Shown here one piece after another: positions 16,044-25,039 of a stretch of DNA of 64,000 nucleotides. The position numbers were made by a program, and so were the translations under genes. Source of the stretch: Duganella dendranthematis (GTDB taxonomy: Bacteria > Pseudomonadota > Gammaproteobacteria > Burkholderiales > Burkholderiaceae_D); NCBI RefSeq assembly GCF_012849375.1, contig NZ_CP051684.1, positions 3,968,001 to 4,032,000 of the forward strand, in the 5' to 3' direction. The notes beneath the pieces were generated by a model that did no database searches, was not told the DNA's origin, and saw only the letters and a program-made list of their open reading frames with translations. Numbering within the stretch: position 1 is the stretch's first letter; each line of letters starts with the position of its first letter.

Positions 16044-16192
16044 CGGAATCCCCTAGTTAGTTGGTTGTTAGACTGCCTAGACTGCTTGTTAATTTTACAT
16101 TTAATTATGAAAAAGAAAACACTTTTCCAGGACAGATGCTAATTCCGTAATCATTTCCGAAAAGAGTGTGTTATCGTCGCAACCATTACAAA

Positions 16193-16208
16193 ATGATTGC
16201 GCAATCAT
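16193..16208. promoter_or_regulatory. 16-bp palindrome overlapping the MFS start codon
   Basis: ATGATTGCGCAATCAT is a perfect palindrome whose last bases include the first two bases of the MFS start codon. Just upstream, CCATTACAAAATG weakly resembles the reverse complement of the repeated XylR-type element of this locus. Confidence 0.4.
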
Positions 16209-17448
16209 GAAAATACGGGGACTACGCTGGTGGATGATCAGTTTGATCATGCTCGGGGCGGTAATTAACTATTTAACGCGCAGCACGCTGGCGGTGGCGG
16301 CGCCAACGTTGCTGACGGAACTGGGCATCAGCACCAGGGAATATTCCTATATCACGGCAGCCTTCCAGGGCGCCATCATGCTGCAACCGCTGTGCGGCTA
16401 CGTGCTCGATGTGATCGGCCTGAAGTTTGGCTTTGCCATGTTTGCCGCTGCCTGGTCGGTGATCTGCATGGCGCATGGTTTCGCTACCAACTGGCATACG
16501 CTGGCGGTGCTGCGCGGTATGCTGGGGCTGGCGGAAGGCTCGGCCAATCCGGCCGGCATGAAGGCGGTATCCGAATGGTTCCCGGCCAAGGAGCGCGGCA
16601 TGGCCGGCGGGATTTTCAACATCGGCGCTTCGTTCGGCTCGATGCTGGCGCCGCCGCTGGTGGTGTGGGCCATCCTGCATTACAACTGGCAGTCGGCGTT
16701 TGTGATCACCGGCGCGCTGGGCCTGGTCTGGGTGGCGGCGTGGCTGCTGCTGTATGACGCGCCGGCGCGCCATCGCCGCCTGTCGCAAGAGGAGGCGCAG
16801 CATATCGCGGCCGGGCAGGAGCAGCATCTCGAAGGCGACGGCAAGCGGCCGTCCATTCTCAGCATTTTGAAGATGCGCAATTTCTGGGGCATCGCGCTGC
16901 CGCGCTTCCTGGCCGATCCGGCGTGGGGCACGCTGTCGTTCTGGGTGCCGCTGTACCTGACCACGGTGCGCCATTTCGACCTGGCGCAGATTGCGATGTT
17001 TGCCTGGCTGCCTTTCCTGGCGGCGGATCTGGGCTGCCTGTTCGGGCCGATGGTGGTGCTGGCGCTGCAAAAGCGCGGCGTGCGGCTGATCAATGCGCGG
17101 CGCGGCGCCTTCACGCTGGGCGCGTGCATGATGATGGGCGTGGCGTTTGTCGGCTTTGTCGATAGTCCGTATGCGGCGATTGCCTTGCTTAGCCTGGCCG
17201 GCTTTGCGCACCAGACCTTGTCGGTCACGGTGATCACGATGTCGTCCGATCTGTTCCGCCGCAACGAGGTGGCGACAGTGGCCGGCATGTGCGGCACTTT
17301 CGGCAATTTCGGACTGCTGATTTTTTCGCTGATGATCGGCGGGCTGATGGCCTCCGTAGGCTATACGCCGTTCTTCGTCAGCCTGGCGGTGCTGGACCTG
17401 GTGGCGGCGCTGCTGCTGTGGACTTTGGTGCGAGAGAAAACTTCATGA
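16207..17448 (+). CDS. MFS sugar/uronate transporter (ACS-like)
   Basis: Inner-membrane carrier of 413 residues with 12 predicted helices, paralogous to the carrier at 1325-2596 (shared INYLTRSTLAV and GLAEGSANPAGMKAVSEWF). The start used aligns with the paralogue (KIRGLRW); an upstream start would add 13 unlikely residues. Its stop overlaps the GH43 start (ATGA). In this position it probably imports a product of xyloglucan or xylan breakdown, such as xylose or a short xyloside to be cut by the GH43 enzyme in the cytoplasm. Confidence 0.82.
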   Translation: MKIRGLRWWMISLIMLGAVINYLTRSTLAVAAPTLLTELGISTREYSYITAAFQGAIMLQPLCGYVLDVIGLKFGFAMFAAAWSVICMAHGFATNWHTLAVLRGMLGLAEGSANPAGMKAVSEWFPAKERGMAGGIFNIGASFGSMLAPPLVVWAILHYNWQSAFVITGALGLVWVAAWLLLYDAPARHRRLSQEEAQHIAAGQEQHLEGDGKRPSILSILKMRNFWGIALPRFLADPAWGTLSFWVPLYLTTVRHFDLAQIAMFAWLPFLAADLGCLFGPMVVLALQKRGVRLINARRGAFTLGACMMMGVAFVGFVDSPYAAIALLSLAGFAHQTLSVTVITMSSDLFRRNEVATVAGMCGTFGNFGLLIFSLMIGGLMASVGYTPFFVSLAVLDLVAALLLWTLVREKTS

Positions 17449-19079
17449 TTCAAAATCCCATCCTGCGGGGCTTCAACCCCGATCCGTCCATCGTGCGCGT
17501 GGGCGATGATTACTACATTGCGACGTCCACGTTTGAGTGGTATCCCGGCGTGCAGATTCACCATTCACGCGATCTGGTCAACTGGCGTTTGCTGACACGG
17601 CCGCTCACGCGCGCCAGTCAGCTCAATATGCTGGGCGCCCCCGATTCATGCGGCGTGTGGGCGCCTTGCCTGACGTATGCGGACGGCTTGTTCTGGCTCA
17701 TTTATACGGATGTGAAGCGTTATGGCCGCACCTCCACCGGCGGCGCCTCGGGCAGCGCGTCCTTGCGCGATTTTCATAATTATCTGGTGACCAGTCCGAC
17801 AATTGAGGGGCCGTGGTCGGAGCCGGTGTATCTCAACAGCAGCGGCTTCGATCCGTCGCTGTTTCATGATGACGATGGCCGCAAGTATCTGCTGAACCAG
17901 CTGTGGGATCACCGGCCGGGCAGCAACCGCTTCAATGGCATTGTGGCGCAGGAGTATTCCGAGGGACGATTGATCGGCCAGCGCCAGACTATTTTCAAGG
18001 GCACGGCGCATGGGCTGACCGAGGCGCCGCATCTGTACAAGCGTAACGGCTATTACTATCTGCTCACGGCGGAGGGCGGCACCGGTTGGAATCACGGCGT
18101 GACAATGGCGCGCTCGCGCAATCTGAACGGGCCGTATGAGTTGCATCCGGATCAGACCATGCTGAGTTCACGTCACCGGCCCGACGTGGCGTTGCAGCGC
18201 GCCGGCCATGCGGATCTGGTGGAGACGCAGGATGGCCAGACCCATATGGTGTATCTGTGCGGCCGGCCGTTACGCAATCGCGGCACTTGCACGCTGGGGC
18301 GTGAGACGGCGATTCAGTCAGTGGTGTGGGGCGATGACGGTTGGTTGCGCACGCTAGATGGGCAGGGCACGCCGGAGTTGCAGGCAGCGTCGCCAGGCTT
18401 GCCGGAGCATCGTTTTGCCGATGACCCGGTGCGGGAGGAGTTTGATGCGTCGCAGCTGCCGATAGCCTTCCATTGGCTGCGCACGCCATGGCCGGAGGAG
18501 TTGTTCAGTCTGACGGCGCGGCCGGGGCATTTGCGGTTGTATGGCCGCGAGAGTATCGGCAGCACGTTCCGCCAGTCGCTGGTGGCGCGGCGGCAGCAGG
18601 CGCATTGCTACAGTGCGTCGACGGTAGTGGAGTTTGAGCCGGAGCATTACCAGCAGCAGGCGGGGCTGGTGTGTTACTACAATGCGTCCAAGTTCCACTA
18701 CCTGTACATCTCGCACGATGAGGTGCTTGGCAAGCACTTGCGGGTGATGAGCAGTTTGCCCAACCATGTGCAGACCGATACGTTTACCGCGCCGATTGCG
18801 TTGCCGCCGGGCTTGCCGGTGGAGTTGCGGGTGGAGGTGGATGAGGAGCGCCTGTACTTTGGCTACCGGCTGGGTGACGGCGCGTGGCAATGGTTGGCGC
18901 AGCAGTTTGACGCCAGCATCCTGTCGGACGAGGCCAACGCCCCCGGCATGCCGAACTTTACCGGCGCGTTTGTGGGCGTGGCATGCCAGGATATGGCGGG
19001 CACGGCACTGCATGCGGACTTTGATTACTTCGAGTACCGCGAACGGGCGTACTGCATCAATCCGAAGGCGGCTGTTTAG
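17445..19079 (+). CDS. GH43 beta-xylosidase / arabinofuranosidase
   Basis: 544-residue two-domain glycoside hydrolase. The N-terminal five-blade propeller shows the family triad: Asp in GFNPDPSI (base), Asp in FDPSLFHDD (pKa modulator) and Glu in GLTEAPHLY (acid). The C-terminal beta-sandwich (from about residue 330) is the XynB/GH43_11-type module. No signal peptide is present, so it works in the cytoplasm on imported oligosaccharides. It is translationally coupled to the MFS gene. Size and layout match exo-acting xylosidases; arabinofuranosidase activity is possible. Confidence 0.88.
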   Translation: MIQNPILRGFNPDPSIVRVGDDYYIATSTFEWYPGVQIHHSRDLVNWRLLTRPLTRASQLNMLGAPDSCGVWAPCLTYADGLFWLIYTDVKRYGRTSTGGASGSASLRDFHNYLVTSPTIEGPWSEPVYLNSSGFDPSLFHDDDGRKYLLNQLWDHRPGSNRFNGIVAQEYSEGRLIGQRQTIFKGTAHGLTEAPHLYKRNGYYYLLTAEGGTGWNHGVTMARSRNLNGPYELHPDQTMLSSRHRPDVALQRAGHADLVETQDGQTHMVYLCGRPLRNRGTCTLGRETAIQSVVWGDDGWLRTLDGQGTPELQAASPGLPEHRFADDPVREEFDASQLPIAFHWLRTPWPEELFSLTARPGHLRLYGRESIGSTFRQSLVARRQQAHCYSASTVVEFEPEHYQQQAGLVCYYNASKFHYLYISHDEVLGKHLRVMSSLPNHVQTDTFTAPIALPPGLPVELRVEVDEERLYFGYRLGDGAWQWLAQQFDASILSDEANAPGMPNFTGAFVGVACQDMAGTALHADFDYFEYRERAYCINPKAAV

Positions 19080-19305
19080 GCGGCTTTTTCTCTTCTTGTG
19101 CTCGCTTGAGGAGGATGGCGGTTTCGGCGACGATCCGCCTGACTTCTGCCTGGGTTTCCGCCATTTCCTTGCCGGCGCTCAGCGCGGCCAGCATGTTGGA
19201 GTAGAGTGCGGCGTTGAATGCCGAGATACCGAGAACGGCAGCCAGGACGCTGCTGACGCCGGTGACTACGATGGTGGTGCGTAGACTGGCGATGCTAGTA
19301 CGCAT
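19057..19305 (-). CDS. small membrane protein of unknown function
   Basis: 82-residue protein with one strong transmembrane segment (about residues 10-38) followed by a charged, helical Glu/Lys/Arg-rich C-terminal tail. Its 3' end overlaps the end of GH43 by 23 bp on the opposite strand. No family is recognised. The upstream gap to the repeated regulatory element at 19369 leaves room for its own promoter. It may be a spurious reading frame, but its helical amphipathic pattern argues for a real protein. Confidence 0.5.
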   Translation of the reverse strand: MRTSIASLRTTIVVTGVSSVLAAVLGISAFNAALYSNMLAALSAGKEMAETQAEVRRIVAETAILLKRAQEEKKPPKQPPSD

Positions 19306-19368
19306 CTCTGCAAGGCGTCATGGTGGTTTAGACCGCCGATTGCGAGCACAAGTTCAATATTGTTGTGC

Positions 19369-19393
19369 CGATTGGTGATTTTCGTAATTGCGG
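19369..19393 (+). promoter_or_regulatory. repeated XylR-type element, copy 1
   Basis: Contains ATTGGTGATTTTCGTAATTG, flanked by CG on the left and CGG on the right; the whole 25-mer is identical to copy 2 at 24109-24133. It lies 53 bp before the esterase/GH74 start. ATTG recurs 16 bp apart within it, as expected for an AraC-type direct-repeat site. Confidence 0.75.
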
Positions 19394-19446
19394 TGCGTGG
19401 CGGGGCATCGCACAATGGTGCGCATAAAAATACGTGAGACATCCCC

Positions 19447-20877
19447 ATGAATATCCGCCTTGCCGCTACCCTGGCTGTGCTATCGTCGTCCGCTTTCGCG
19501 GCGGCGCCCAATGATTTGAATGTGTATACCGGCCAGCCGCTGGCGTCCGGTAGTATCGTCATTTCGGATTTCGACTCCGCCAAGACGATGACGGGCGCTG
19601 CGGCCGAGATTCCCAAGGCCGACAATGGCGTGGTCGCCGCCAGCAAGTCGGCCAAGGCGAAGAAGGACGATGCGCTCACACTGAATTTCAACAAAGCCTG
19701 GTACGCCAGCCTGCGCATGCAGGGCGGCGAGCCGGTTGACCTGCGGCCCTATCTGGACAAGGGCGTGCTGGCGCTGGATCTCAAAGTGGATGAATTGGCC
19801 GAAGGCGGCCTGAGTTTTCGCGTCAAGTGCGGCGACCAATGCGAGCGCGGCGTGCCGTATGTGATCCCGGCGCGCGCGGCAGAGGGCAAGGGCTGGCAGC
19901 ATCTGGTGATGTCGGCCAGCTGCTTCTACCACGAAGGCGACGATTTCAGCCAGATTACCCAGCCGTTCGAGCTGAACGGCACCGGCAAAGGCAAGGTCTC
20001 CATCGCCAACGTCAAGTATCAGCTGAGCGGCAAGCCCAACGTTGCATGCCCCGATTACAAGACCGTCTCGGTCACGCCGGACAAATTGAACGAGTCATGG
20101 TCGATCAGTTGGTGGACCACGCGCCACGAGAAAAAGCTGGCCGACGTCAAACAGCTGGGCAAGAGCGCGCAAGTGGTCTTCATCGGCGACTCGATTACCG
20201 AGGGGTGGGAAAAGAGCGGCGTGCCGGTCTGGGACCGCTATTACAAGCCGCTGAACGGCATCGCCCTCGGCTTTGGCGGCGATCGCACCGAGAACGTACT
20301 GTGGCGTGTGCAGCATGGCGAAGTGGACGGCCTGGCGCCGAAAGTCGCGGTGCTGATGTTCGGCACCAACAACACCGGCCATCGCCAGGAAGATCCGAAG
20401 ACCACGGCCCTTGGCATCAAGCGCAATATCGAGGAATTGCAGCAGCGCCTGCCGGACACCAAGATCCTGCTGCTGGCGATTTTCCCGCGCGGCGAAAAGC
20501 CGGACGACAATCTGCGCCGGATTAACGAGCAGGTCAACGCCATCATCGCCGGCTATGCCGACAACCAGAAGGTGTTCTTCCTCGACATCGGCAAGGCTTT
20601 CCTGCAAGCGGACGGCACGCTGTCGCGCGACATCATGCCGGACCTGCTGCATCCGAACGAGAAGGGTTACGAGATCTGGGCCAAGGCCATGGCGCCAACG
20701 CTGCAACAGTTGCTGCCGGGCGCGGAAAAGTATGCGTGGGATAATGTCTCGATCGGCGGCAGCGGCTTTGTCTCCGGCCTGATCACCAGCAAGACCGAGC
20801 CGGGCCTGATCTACGCCCGCACCGATGTCGGCGGCGCTTATCGCTGGGACGTAAAAAAAAACGCTGGATTCCGCTGA
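19447..20877 (+). CDS. N-terminal part of SGNH esterase/GH74 fusion, ends at frameshift
   Basis: 476-residue exported protein. After a signal peptide comes a beta-sandwich sugar-binding-like domain (about 30-210, with DLRPYLDKG and ExoP-like character), then an SGNH esterase (about 230-430: GDSITEGW, GFGGDR, FGTNN, DLLHP). The last 45 residues are the first blade of a GH74 xyloglucanase (IGGSGFVSG, YARTDVGGAYRWD). Reading then stops at TGA after the A run 20853-20861, while the GH74 domain continues in the -1 frame. A -1 shift would join it to the following frame to make about 1,103 residues. The esterase resembles acetylesterases found in Xanthomonas xyloglucan loci. Overlaps the next frame by 1 nt. 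Confidence 0.82.
   Translation: MNIRLAATLAVLSSSAFAAAPNDLNVYTGQPLASGSIVISDFDSAKTMTGAAAEIPKADNGVVAASKSAKAKKDDALTLNFNKAWYASLRMQGGEPVDLRPYLDKGVLALDLKVDELAEGGLSFRVKCGDQCERGVPYVIPARAAEGKGWQHLVMSASCFYHEGDDFSQITQPFELNGTGKGKVSIANVKYQLSGKPNVACPDYKTVSVTPDKLNESWSISWWTTRHEKKLADVKQLGKSAQVVFIGDSITEGWEKSGVPVWDRYYKPLNGIALGFGGDRTENVLWRVQHGEVDGLAPKVAVLMFGTNNTGHRQEDPKTTALGIKRNIEELQQRLPDTKILLLAIFPRGEKPDDNLRRINEQVNAIIAGYADNQKVFFLDIGKAFLQADGTLSRDIMPDLLHPNEKGYEIWAKAMAPTLQQLLPGAEKYAWDNVSIGGSGFVSGLITSKTEPGLIYARTDVGGAYRWDVKKNAGFR
20853..20862 (+). other. A9 run with slippery heptamer at the frame break
   Basis: Nine A residues at 20853-20861 followed by C. In the upstream frame the codons are GTA AAA AAA AAC, so A AAA AAC (20856-20862) is in the correct phase for -1 slippage, after which CGC TGG ATT CCG continues the GH74 domain. 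GGGA lies at 20846-20849. A hairpin with a 7-bp perfect stem (GGTGTCC/GGACACC) lies at 20885-20903, further away than is usual for stimulators. Confidence 0.75.
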
Positions 20878-22757
20878 TGGACTGGGTGTCCGATAAGGAC
20901 ACCGGTCTGCTCGGCATCGAATCGCTGGCGATTGACCCGTCATCGCCCAACAAGCTCTACATGACCGCCGGCGTCGCCTACCTGAACGGCGGCGCCAGCG
21001 CGGTCCTCAAGTCCGACGATTACGGCAACACCTTCAAGCGCATCGACGTCACCAGCCAGTTCAAGGTACACGGCAACGGCATGGGGCGCGGTAACGGCGA
21101 AAAGCTGCAAGTCGATCCGGACAACGGCAAGATCCTGTACGTCGGCACCCGCGCCAACGGCCTGTTCAAGAGCACCGACGAGGGTTTAAGCTGGCATCGT
21201 CTGACTGGGCTCGACATCACCACCACCAACAACCAGAACGGCATCAGCCTGGTGCTGCTCGATCACGGCAAAATCTACGTCGGCGTCTCGCGCTTCGGCG
21301 AAAATATGTATGTATCGGCCGACGGCGGCCAGACTTTCCGCGCCATGACCGGCGGCCCGCAAAAGCTGATGCCGCATCGCGCGGTGGTGGCGAACGGCAA
21401 ACTGGTGCTGACCTTCGCCAAAGGCGCCGGTCCGCATGCGGACAAGGCCAAGGACGAGGGGCTGGAGGAGGGCGGCGTGTGGCAGTACGACATCGCCAGC
21501 GGCAAGTGGGCGGATATCTCGCCGCCGCTGAACGCCGCCTATACCGGCATCACCGTTGATCAGCGCAATCCGCTGCGCATGGTGGTGTCGACCATCTCGC
21601 ACTACGACATGCGCGGCGGCATCGGCGACCAGTTCTACGAAACCGTGGATGGCGGCCGCAGCTGGAACAGCATCGTCGCCAAGGGCGTGCAGATCGATTC
21701 CAACGGCGTTAGCTGGATTGCCGGCAGCTTCATCCACTGGACCGCCAGCATCGAGTTCGATCCGTTCGACAGCCAGCGGCTGATGGCGGTGTCCGGCAAC
21801 GGTGTGTTCGTCTCCGATGACATCCACGGCGACAAGCCGGTGTGGAAGTTCGAGGACATCGGCCTGGAAGAATCGGTGCCGCTGAACCTAGTCAGCATTC
21901 CCGGCGGCCCGGTCATTTCGGCGATCGGCGATTACGATGGCTTCCGCCATACCGACGTCACGCATTATTCGCCGATCCACACGCCGACCATGGGCACGAC
22001 CTGGGGACTGGATTATGCCGCGCGCAATCCGAACGTAGTGGTGCGCGCCGGCAAAGCGATGTATCTCTCGAAAGACATGGGGGTGACGTGGGCGAAGACC
22101 GCCAGCATGCAGGGCGCGCAGGGCCAGGTGGCGCTGAGTGCGGACGGCAAGGTCATCGTGCACTGCCCGGAAAAGTCCAGCACCTGCTACCGCTCTGCCG
22201 ACGAGGGCGCGACCTGGTCCGAGGTCGCGGGTTTGCATACGGAGCGAGGCCGCGCCGTCGCCGATCCCGTTGATGCCCGCAAATTCTATGCACTGGCTGG
22301 TGACCGACTGCTGGTCAGCACCGATGGCGGCGCCAGCTTCGCGCCAACAAAAGCGCGGTTGGCCTCGGCGCGCGGTTCCAAAACCGTGCGCGCCATGCCG
22401 GGCCGTAGCGGCGACGTCTGGGTGGCGCTGTACGACGGTGGCCTGGCACGCTCCACCGATGCCGGCGCCAGTTTCGCCAGCTTGCCCGGCGTCAGCTATG
22501 CGGCGGCGGTCGGTTTCGGCAAGGCCGCGCCGGGGGCCAGCGACCCCACGGTCTACATCTGGGGCGAGGTTGGCGGCGTGCGCGGCGTGTTCCGCTCCAT
22601 CGACAGCGGCGCCAGCTGGCTGCGCATCAATGACGACCAACATCAATATGGCGGCCCCGGCGACGCCCAGTTCGTCGTAGGCGATATGAACACCTTTGGT
22701 GTTGTCTATATGAGCACAGCGGGCCGGGGCATTGTGTTCGGTAAGCCGAAAACGTAA
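20877..22757 (+). CDS. GH74 xyloglucanase, main part in -1 frame
   Basis: Encodes the bulk (626 residues) of a GH74 endo-xyloglucanase: two seven-bladed propellers with repeated sialidase-like Asp-box motifs (SxDxGxTF/W: KSDDYGNTF, SADGGQTF, SADEGATW, STDGGASF, SIDSGASW). It opens with MDWVSDKDTGLLG, which in the family directly follows RWIPL, and that segment is encoded just upstream in this same frame. The ATG is internal to the domain, has no convincing Shine-Dalgarno sequence and would give a protein with no signal peptide and no RTDxGG motif, where a catalytic Asp lies in this family. It therefore needs frameshifting from the upstream frame to be functional. Confidence 0.85.
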   Translation: MDWVSDKDTGLLGIESLAIDPSSPNKLYMTAGVAYLNGGASAVLKSDDYGNTFKRIDVTSQFKVHGNGMGRGNGEKLQVDPDNGKILYVGTRANGLFKSTDEGLSWHRLTGLDITTTNNQNGISLVLLDHGKIYVGVSRFGENMYVSADGGQTFRAMTGGPQKLMPHRAVVANGKLVLTFAKGAGPHADKAKDEGLEEGGVWQYDIASGKWADISPPLNAAYTGITVDQRNPLRMVVSTISHYDMRGGIGDQFYETVDGGRSWNSIVAKGVQIDSNGVSWIAGSFIHWTASIEFDPFDSQRLMAVSGNGVFVSDDIHGDKPVWKFEDIGLEESVPLNLVSIPGGPVISAIGDYDGFRHTDVTHYSPIHTPTMGTTWGLDYAARNPNVVVRAGKAMYLSKDMGVTWAKTASMQGAQGQVALSADGKVIVHCPEKSSTCYRSADEGATWSEVAGLHTERGRAVADPVDARKFYALAGDRLLVSTDGGASFAPTKARLASARGSKTVRAMPGRSGDVWVALYDGGLARSTDAGASFASLPGVSYAAAVGFGKAAPGASDPTVYIWGEVGGVRGVFRSIDSGASWLRINDDQHQYGGPGDAQFVVGDMNTFGVVYMSTAGRGIVFGKPKT

Positions 22758-22876
22758 TTTCCTTAAGGTATTTAGTCAAATTCGTTATGGATGAAGCGAA
22801 ATTTTTCATATCTGCACCACGCGGGCGGGCTGTAGTATCAAGACGGCCAAATTCGTCCTGGAGCGGGGTAGTAGAG

Positions 22877-24097
22877 ATGCAGATGAAGTCACACCGGATT
22901 GCGCTACTGTTCAATGCAAACAAAATCTTCGACCGCGAGGTCATCGCGGGCATCGCCGCGTACCTGAGTTCCACGCGCGCCAGCTGGGATTTGTTCCTGG
23001 AAGAGGACTTCCGCCTGCGCCTGCCCGGCATCGAGAGCTGGCAGGGCGACGGCATCATCGCTGACTTCGACGATCCCGCCGTGGCCGAGGCCCTGACGCG
23101 CAGCCGCGTGCCGGTGGTGGCGGTGGGCGGCTCGTACGAGAATCAGGCCGCCTATCCGGACGACGTGCCCTATGTCGCCACCGACAATTTCAAGCTGATT
23201 AAAATGGCGCGCGATCACCTGATCGAGGCCGGCCTGCGCCACTTCGCCATGTTTTCGCTGCCGGAAGCGCAGACCAACCGCTGGGCGCAGGAGCGTGAAC
23301 ACGCCTTCCGCACGCTGATGGGACAGGACAAGATGGAGCCGCATATCTACCGCGGCCTGGGCACCAGCGCGCCGTCGTGGGATGCGGCGGTGGAGCAGCA
23401 GATCCAGTGGCTGCATAGCCTGCCCAAGCCGGTCGGCATCATCGCTGTGACGGATGCGCGCGCGCGCCAGCTGATGCAGGCTTGTATCATGGCCGGCATC
23501 GCGGTGCCGGAGCAGGTGGCGCTGATCGGTATCGACAACGATCCGCTGGCGCGCATGCTGACCCGGATTCCACTGAGTTCCGTCATCCAGGGCGCGCAGG
23601 AGATGGGCCGCACCGCCGCCCACCTGCTGGACCAGATGCTGCACGGCGTGCGCATGAGCGGCACGCGGGTGCTGGTGCCGCCGGTCGGCATCAATGTGCT
23701 GGCGTCCACCCAGCACGAAGCGCCCAAGCATCCGCACGTGATGCGCGCGCGCCACTTCATTCGCCAGTACGCCTGCCAGGGCATCAAGACGCACCAGGTG
23801 GCGGAGTATGTCGGCATTTCGCGCTCGTCGCTGGAGTCCTACTTCCGGCAGGAGCTCAATTGCAGCGTGCATGATGTGATCCTGCGCTTCAAGCTCGATG
23901 CGGCGACGTCCATGCTGGCGCGCGGTGAACGCAGCATCGCCGAAGTGGCGTTGTGCTGCGGCTTCACGTCGGTGCAGTATATGCACGCGGTATTCAAGCG
24001 CGAGCTGGGATGCACGCCGCGCACTTATCAGGATCGCGCCATGATGGGCATCGTCGATGACGGCTCGGCGCTGCCGCCGCCGGAGCTGGCGGCGTAA
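22877..24097 (+). CDS. xylR: XylR-type AraC-family regulator with LacI-like sensor
   Basis: 406-residue regulator with a periplasmic-binding-protein-like sensor domain (about 5-290; VPVVAVGGSY, GIIAVTDARARQL, LIGIDNDPLA) and a C-terminal AraC helix-turn-helix pair (about 300-395; THQVAEYVGISRSSLESYF, IAEVALCCGFTSVQYMHAVFK). This is the architecture of E. coli XylR, which senses D-xylose and activates xylose genes. It sits amid xylose import and dehydrogenase genes, and a repeated element occurs upstream of three nearby units. The ATG at 22877 is used; 22883 is an alternative. Confidence 0.9.
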   Translation: MQMKSHRIALLFNANKIFDREVIAGIAAYLSSTRASWDLFLEEDFRLRLPGIESWQGDGIIADFDDPAVAEALTRSRVPVVAVGGSYENQAAYPDDVPYVATDNFKLIKMARDHLIEAGLRHFAMFSLPEAQTNRWAQEREHAFRTLMGQDKMEPHIYRGLGTSAPSWDAAVEQQIQWLHSLPKPVGIIAVTDARARQLMQACIMAGIAVPEQVALIGIDNDPLARMLTRIPLSSVIQGAQEMGRTAAHLLDQMLHGVRMSGTRVLVPPVGINVLASTQHEAPKHPHVMRARHFIRQYACQGIKTHQVAEYVGISRSSLESYFRQELNCSVHDVILRFKLDAATSMLARGERSIAEVALCCGFTSVQYMHAVFKRELGCTPRTYQDRAMMGIVDDGSALPPPELAA

Positions 24098-24108
24098 TAT
24101 CATTGCCG

Positions 24109-24133
24109 CGATTGGTGATTTTCGTAATTGCGG
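24109..24133 (+). promoter_or_regulatory. repeated XylR-type element, copy 2
   Basis: Same 25-bp sequence as copy 1, starting 11 bp after the xylR stop and 49 bp before the dehydrogenase start. The spacing to the start codon is nearly equal to that of copy 1 (53 bp), which supports a promoter-proximal activator site. Confidence 0.75.
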
Positions 24134-24182
24134 CTTATGTTTAGGCGGGTCAGAATCCTCCAGCTATTTTGGAGAACAGACC

Positions 24183-24962
24183 TTGGAAAAAAATTACAAC
24201 ACGCCGCGTGAGCAGGCCATCTATCCCAGCCTCGCCGGCAAGCGCGTGGTCGTCACTGGCGGCGGCAGCGGCATCGGCGCCGGTATCGTCGAGGCGTTTG
24301 CGCGCCAGGGCGCGCTAGTCACCTTCCTTGACATCGCCGAGAAGGATTCGCGCGCACTGGCGGCCAGCCTGGCTGCGCTGCCTGCGCCGCCGGCCTTCGT
24401 GCCGTGCGATCTGACCGACCTGCAAAAGGTGGCGCAGATCTTCGAGACCATCGGCGCGGTCGACATCCTGGTCAACAATGCCGCCAACGACGACCGCCAC
24501 GAGATTGCCAACGTCACGCCGGCGTACTGGGAAAACCGCATGGCGGTCAATCTGCGTCACCTGTACTTCTGCGCGCAAGCCGTGGTGCCGGGCATGCGCG
24601 CGGCGGGCGGCGGCGTGATCCTCAATTTCAGTTCCATCTCGTGGCACCTGGCCTTGCCGGAGCTGACCCTGTACATGACCGCCAAAGCCGGCATCGAGGG
24701 CATGACGCGCGGGATGGCGCGCGATCTTGGCCGCGACAACATCCGCGTCAACAGCGTGATTCCAGGCGGCGTGCGGACGCCGCGCCAGGAAGCGTTGTGG
24801 CATACGCCGGACGAGGAGGCGCGCATGCTGGCCGGCCAATGCCTGCCGCGCCGGGTGGAAATCGCCGACGTGGCGGCACTGACCCTGTTCCTCGCCTCCG
24901 ACAGTGCGGCGCGCTGTTCGGGACGCGAATACTATGTGGACGCGGGTTGGTACGGCGCGTGA
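24183..24962 (+). CDS. D-xylose 1-dehydrogenase, SDR family (Caulobacter XylB type)
   Basis: 259-residue SDR oxidising D-xylose to xylonolactone with NAD+, the first step of the Weimberg/Dahms route. Start is TTG, preceded by GGAGA at 7 nt. Motifs: TGGGSGIGAG (cofactor), NNAANDDRHE, SSISWHL and YMTAKAG (catalytic Ser/Tyr/Lys), ending VDAGW. IYPSLAGKRVVVTGGGSGIG and the NDDRH and ISWHL segments closely match what I know of Caulobacter XylB. First gene of a unit with xylFGH. Xylonolactonase and dehydratase genes are not in the window. Confidence 0.85.
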   Translation: MEKNYNTPREQAIYPSLAGKRVVVTGGGSGIGAGIVEAFARQGALVTFLDIAEKDSRALAASLAALPAPPAFVPCDLTDLQKVAQIFETIGAVDILVNNAANDDRHEIANVTPAYWENRMAVNLRHLYFCAQAVVPGMRAAGGGVILNFSSISWHLALPELTLYMTAKAGIEGMTRGMARDLGRDNIRVNSVIPGGVRTPRQEALWHTPDEEARMLAGQCLPRRVEIADVAALTLFLASDSAARCSGREYYVDAGWYGA

Positions 24963-25039
24963 TGTAACATAGCGGTGCAATGCGCGGTGTAGTGTTTAGT
25001 TGGGCATAGAACTCGGCAGCATAATTGGAGACTTAATTG

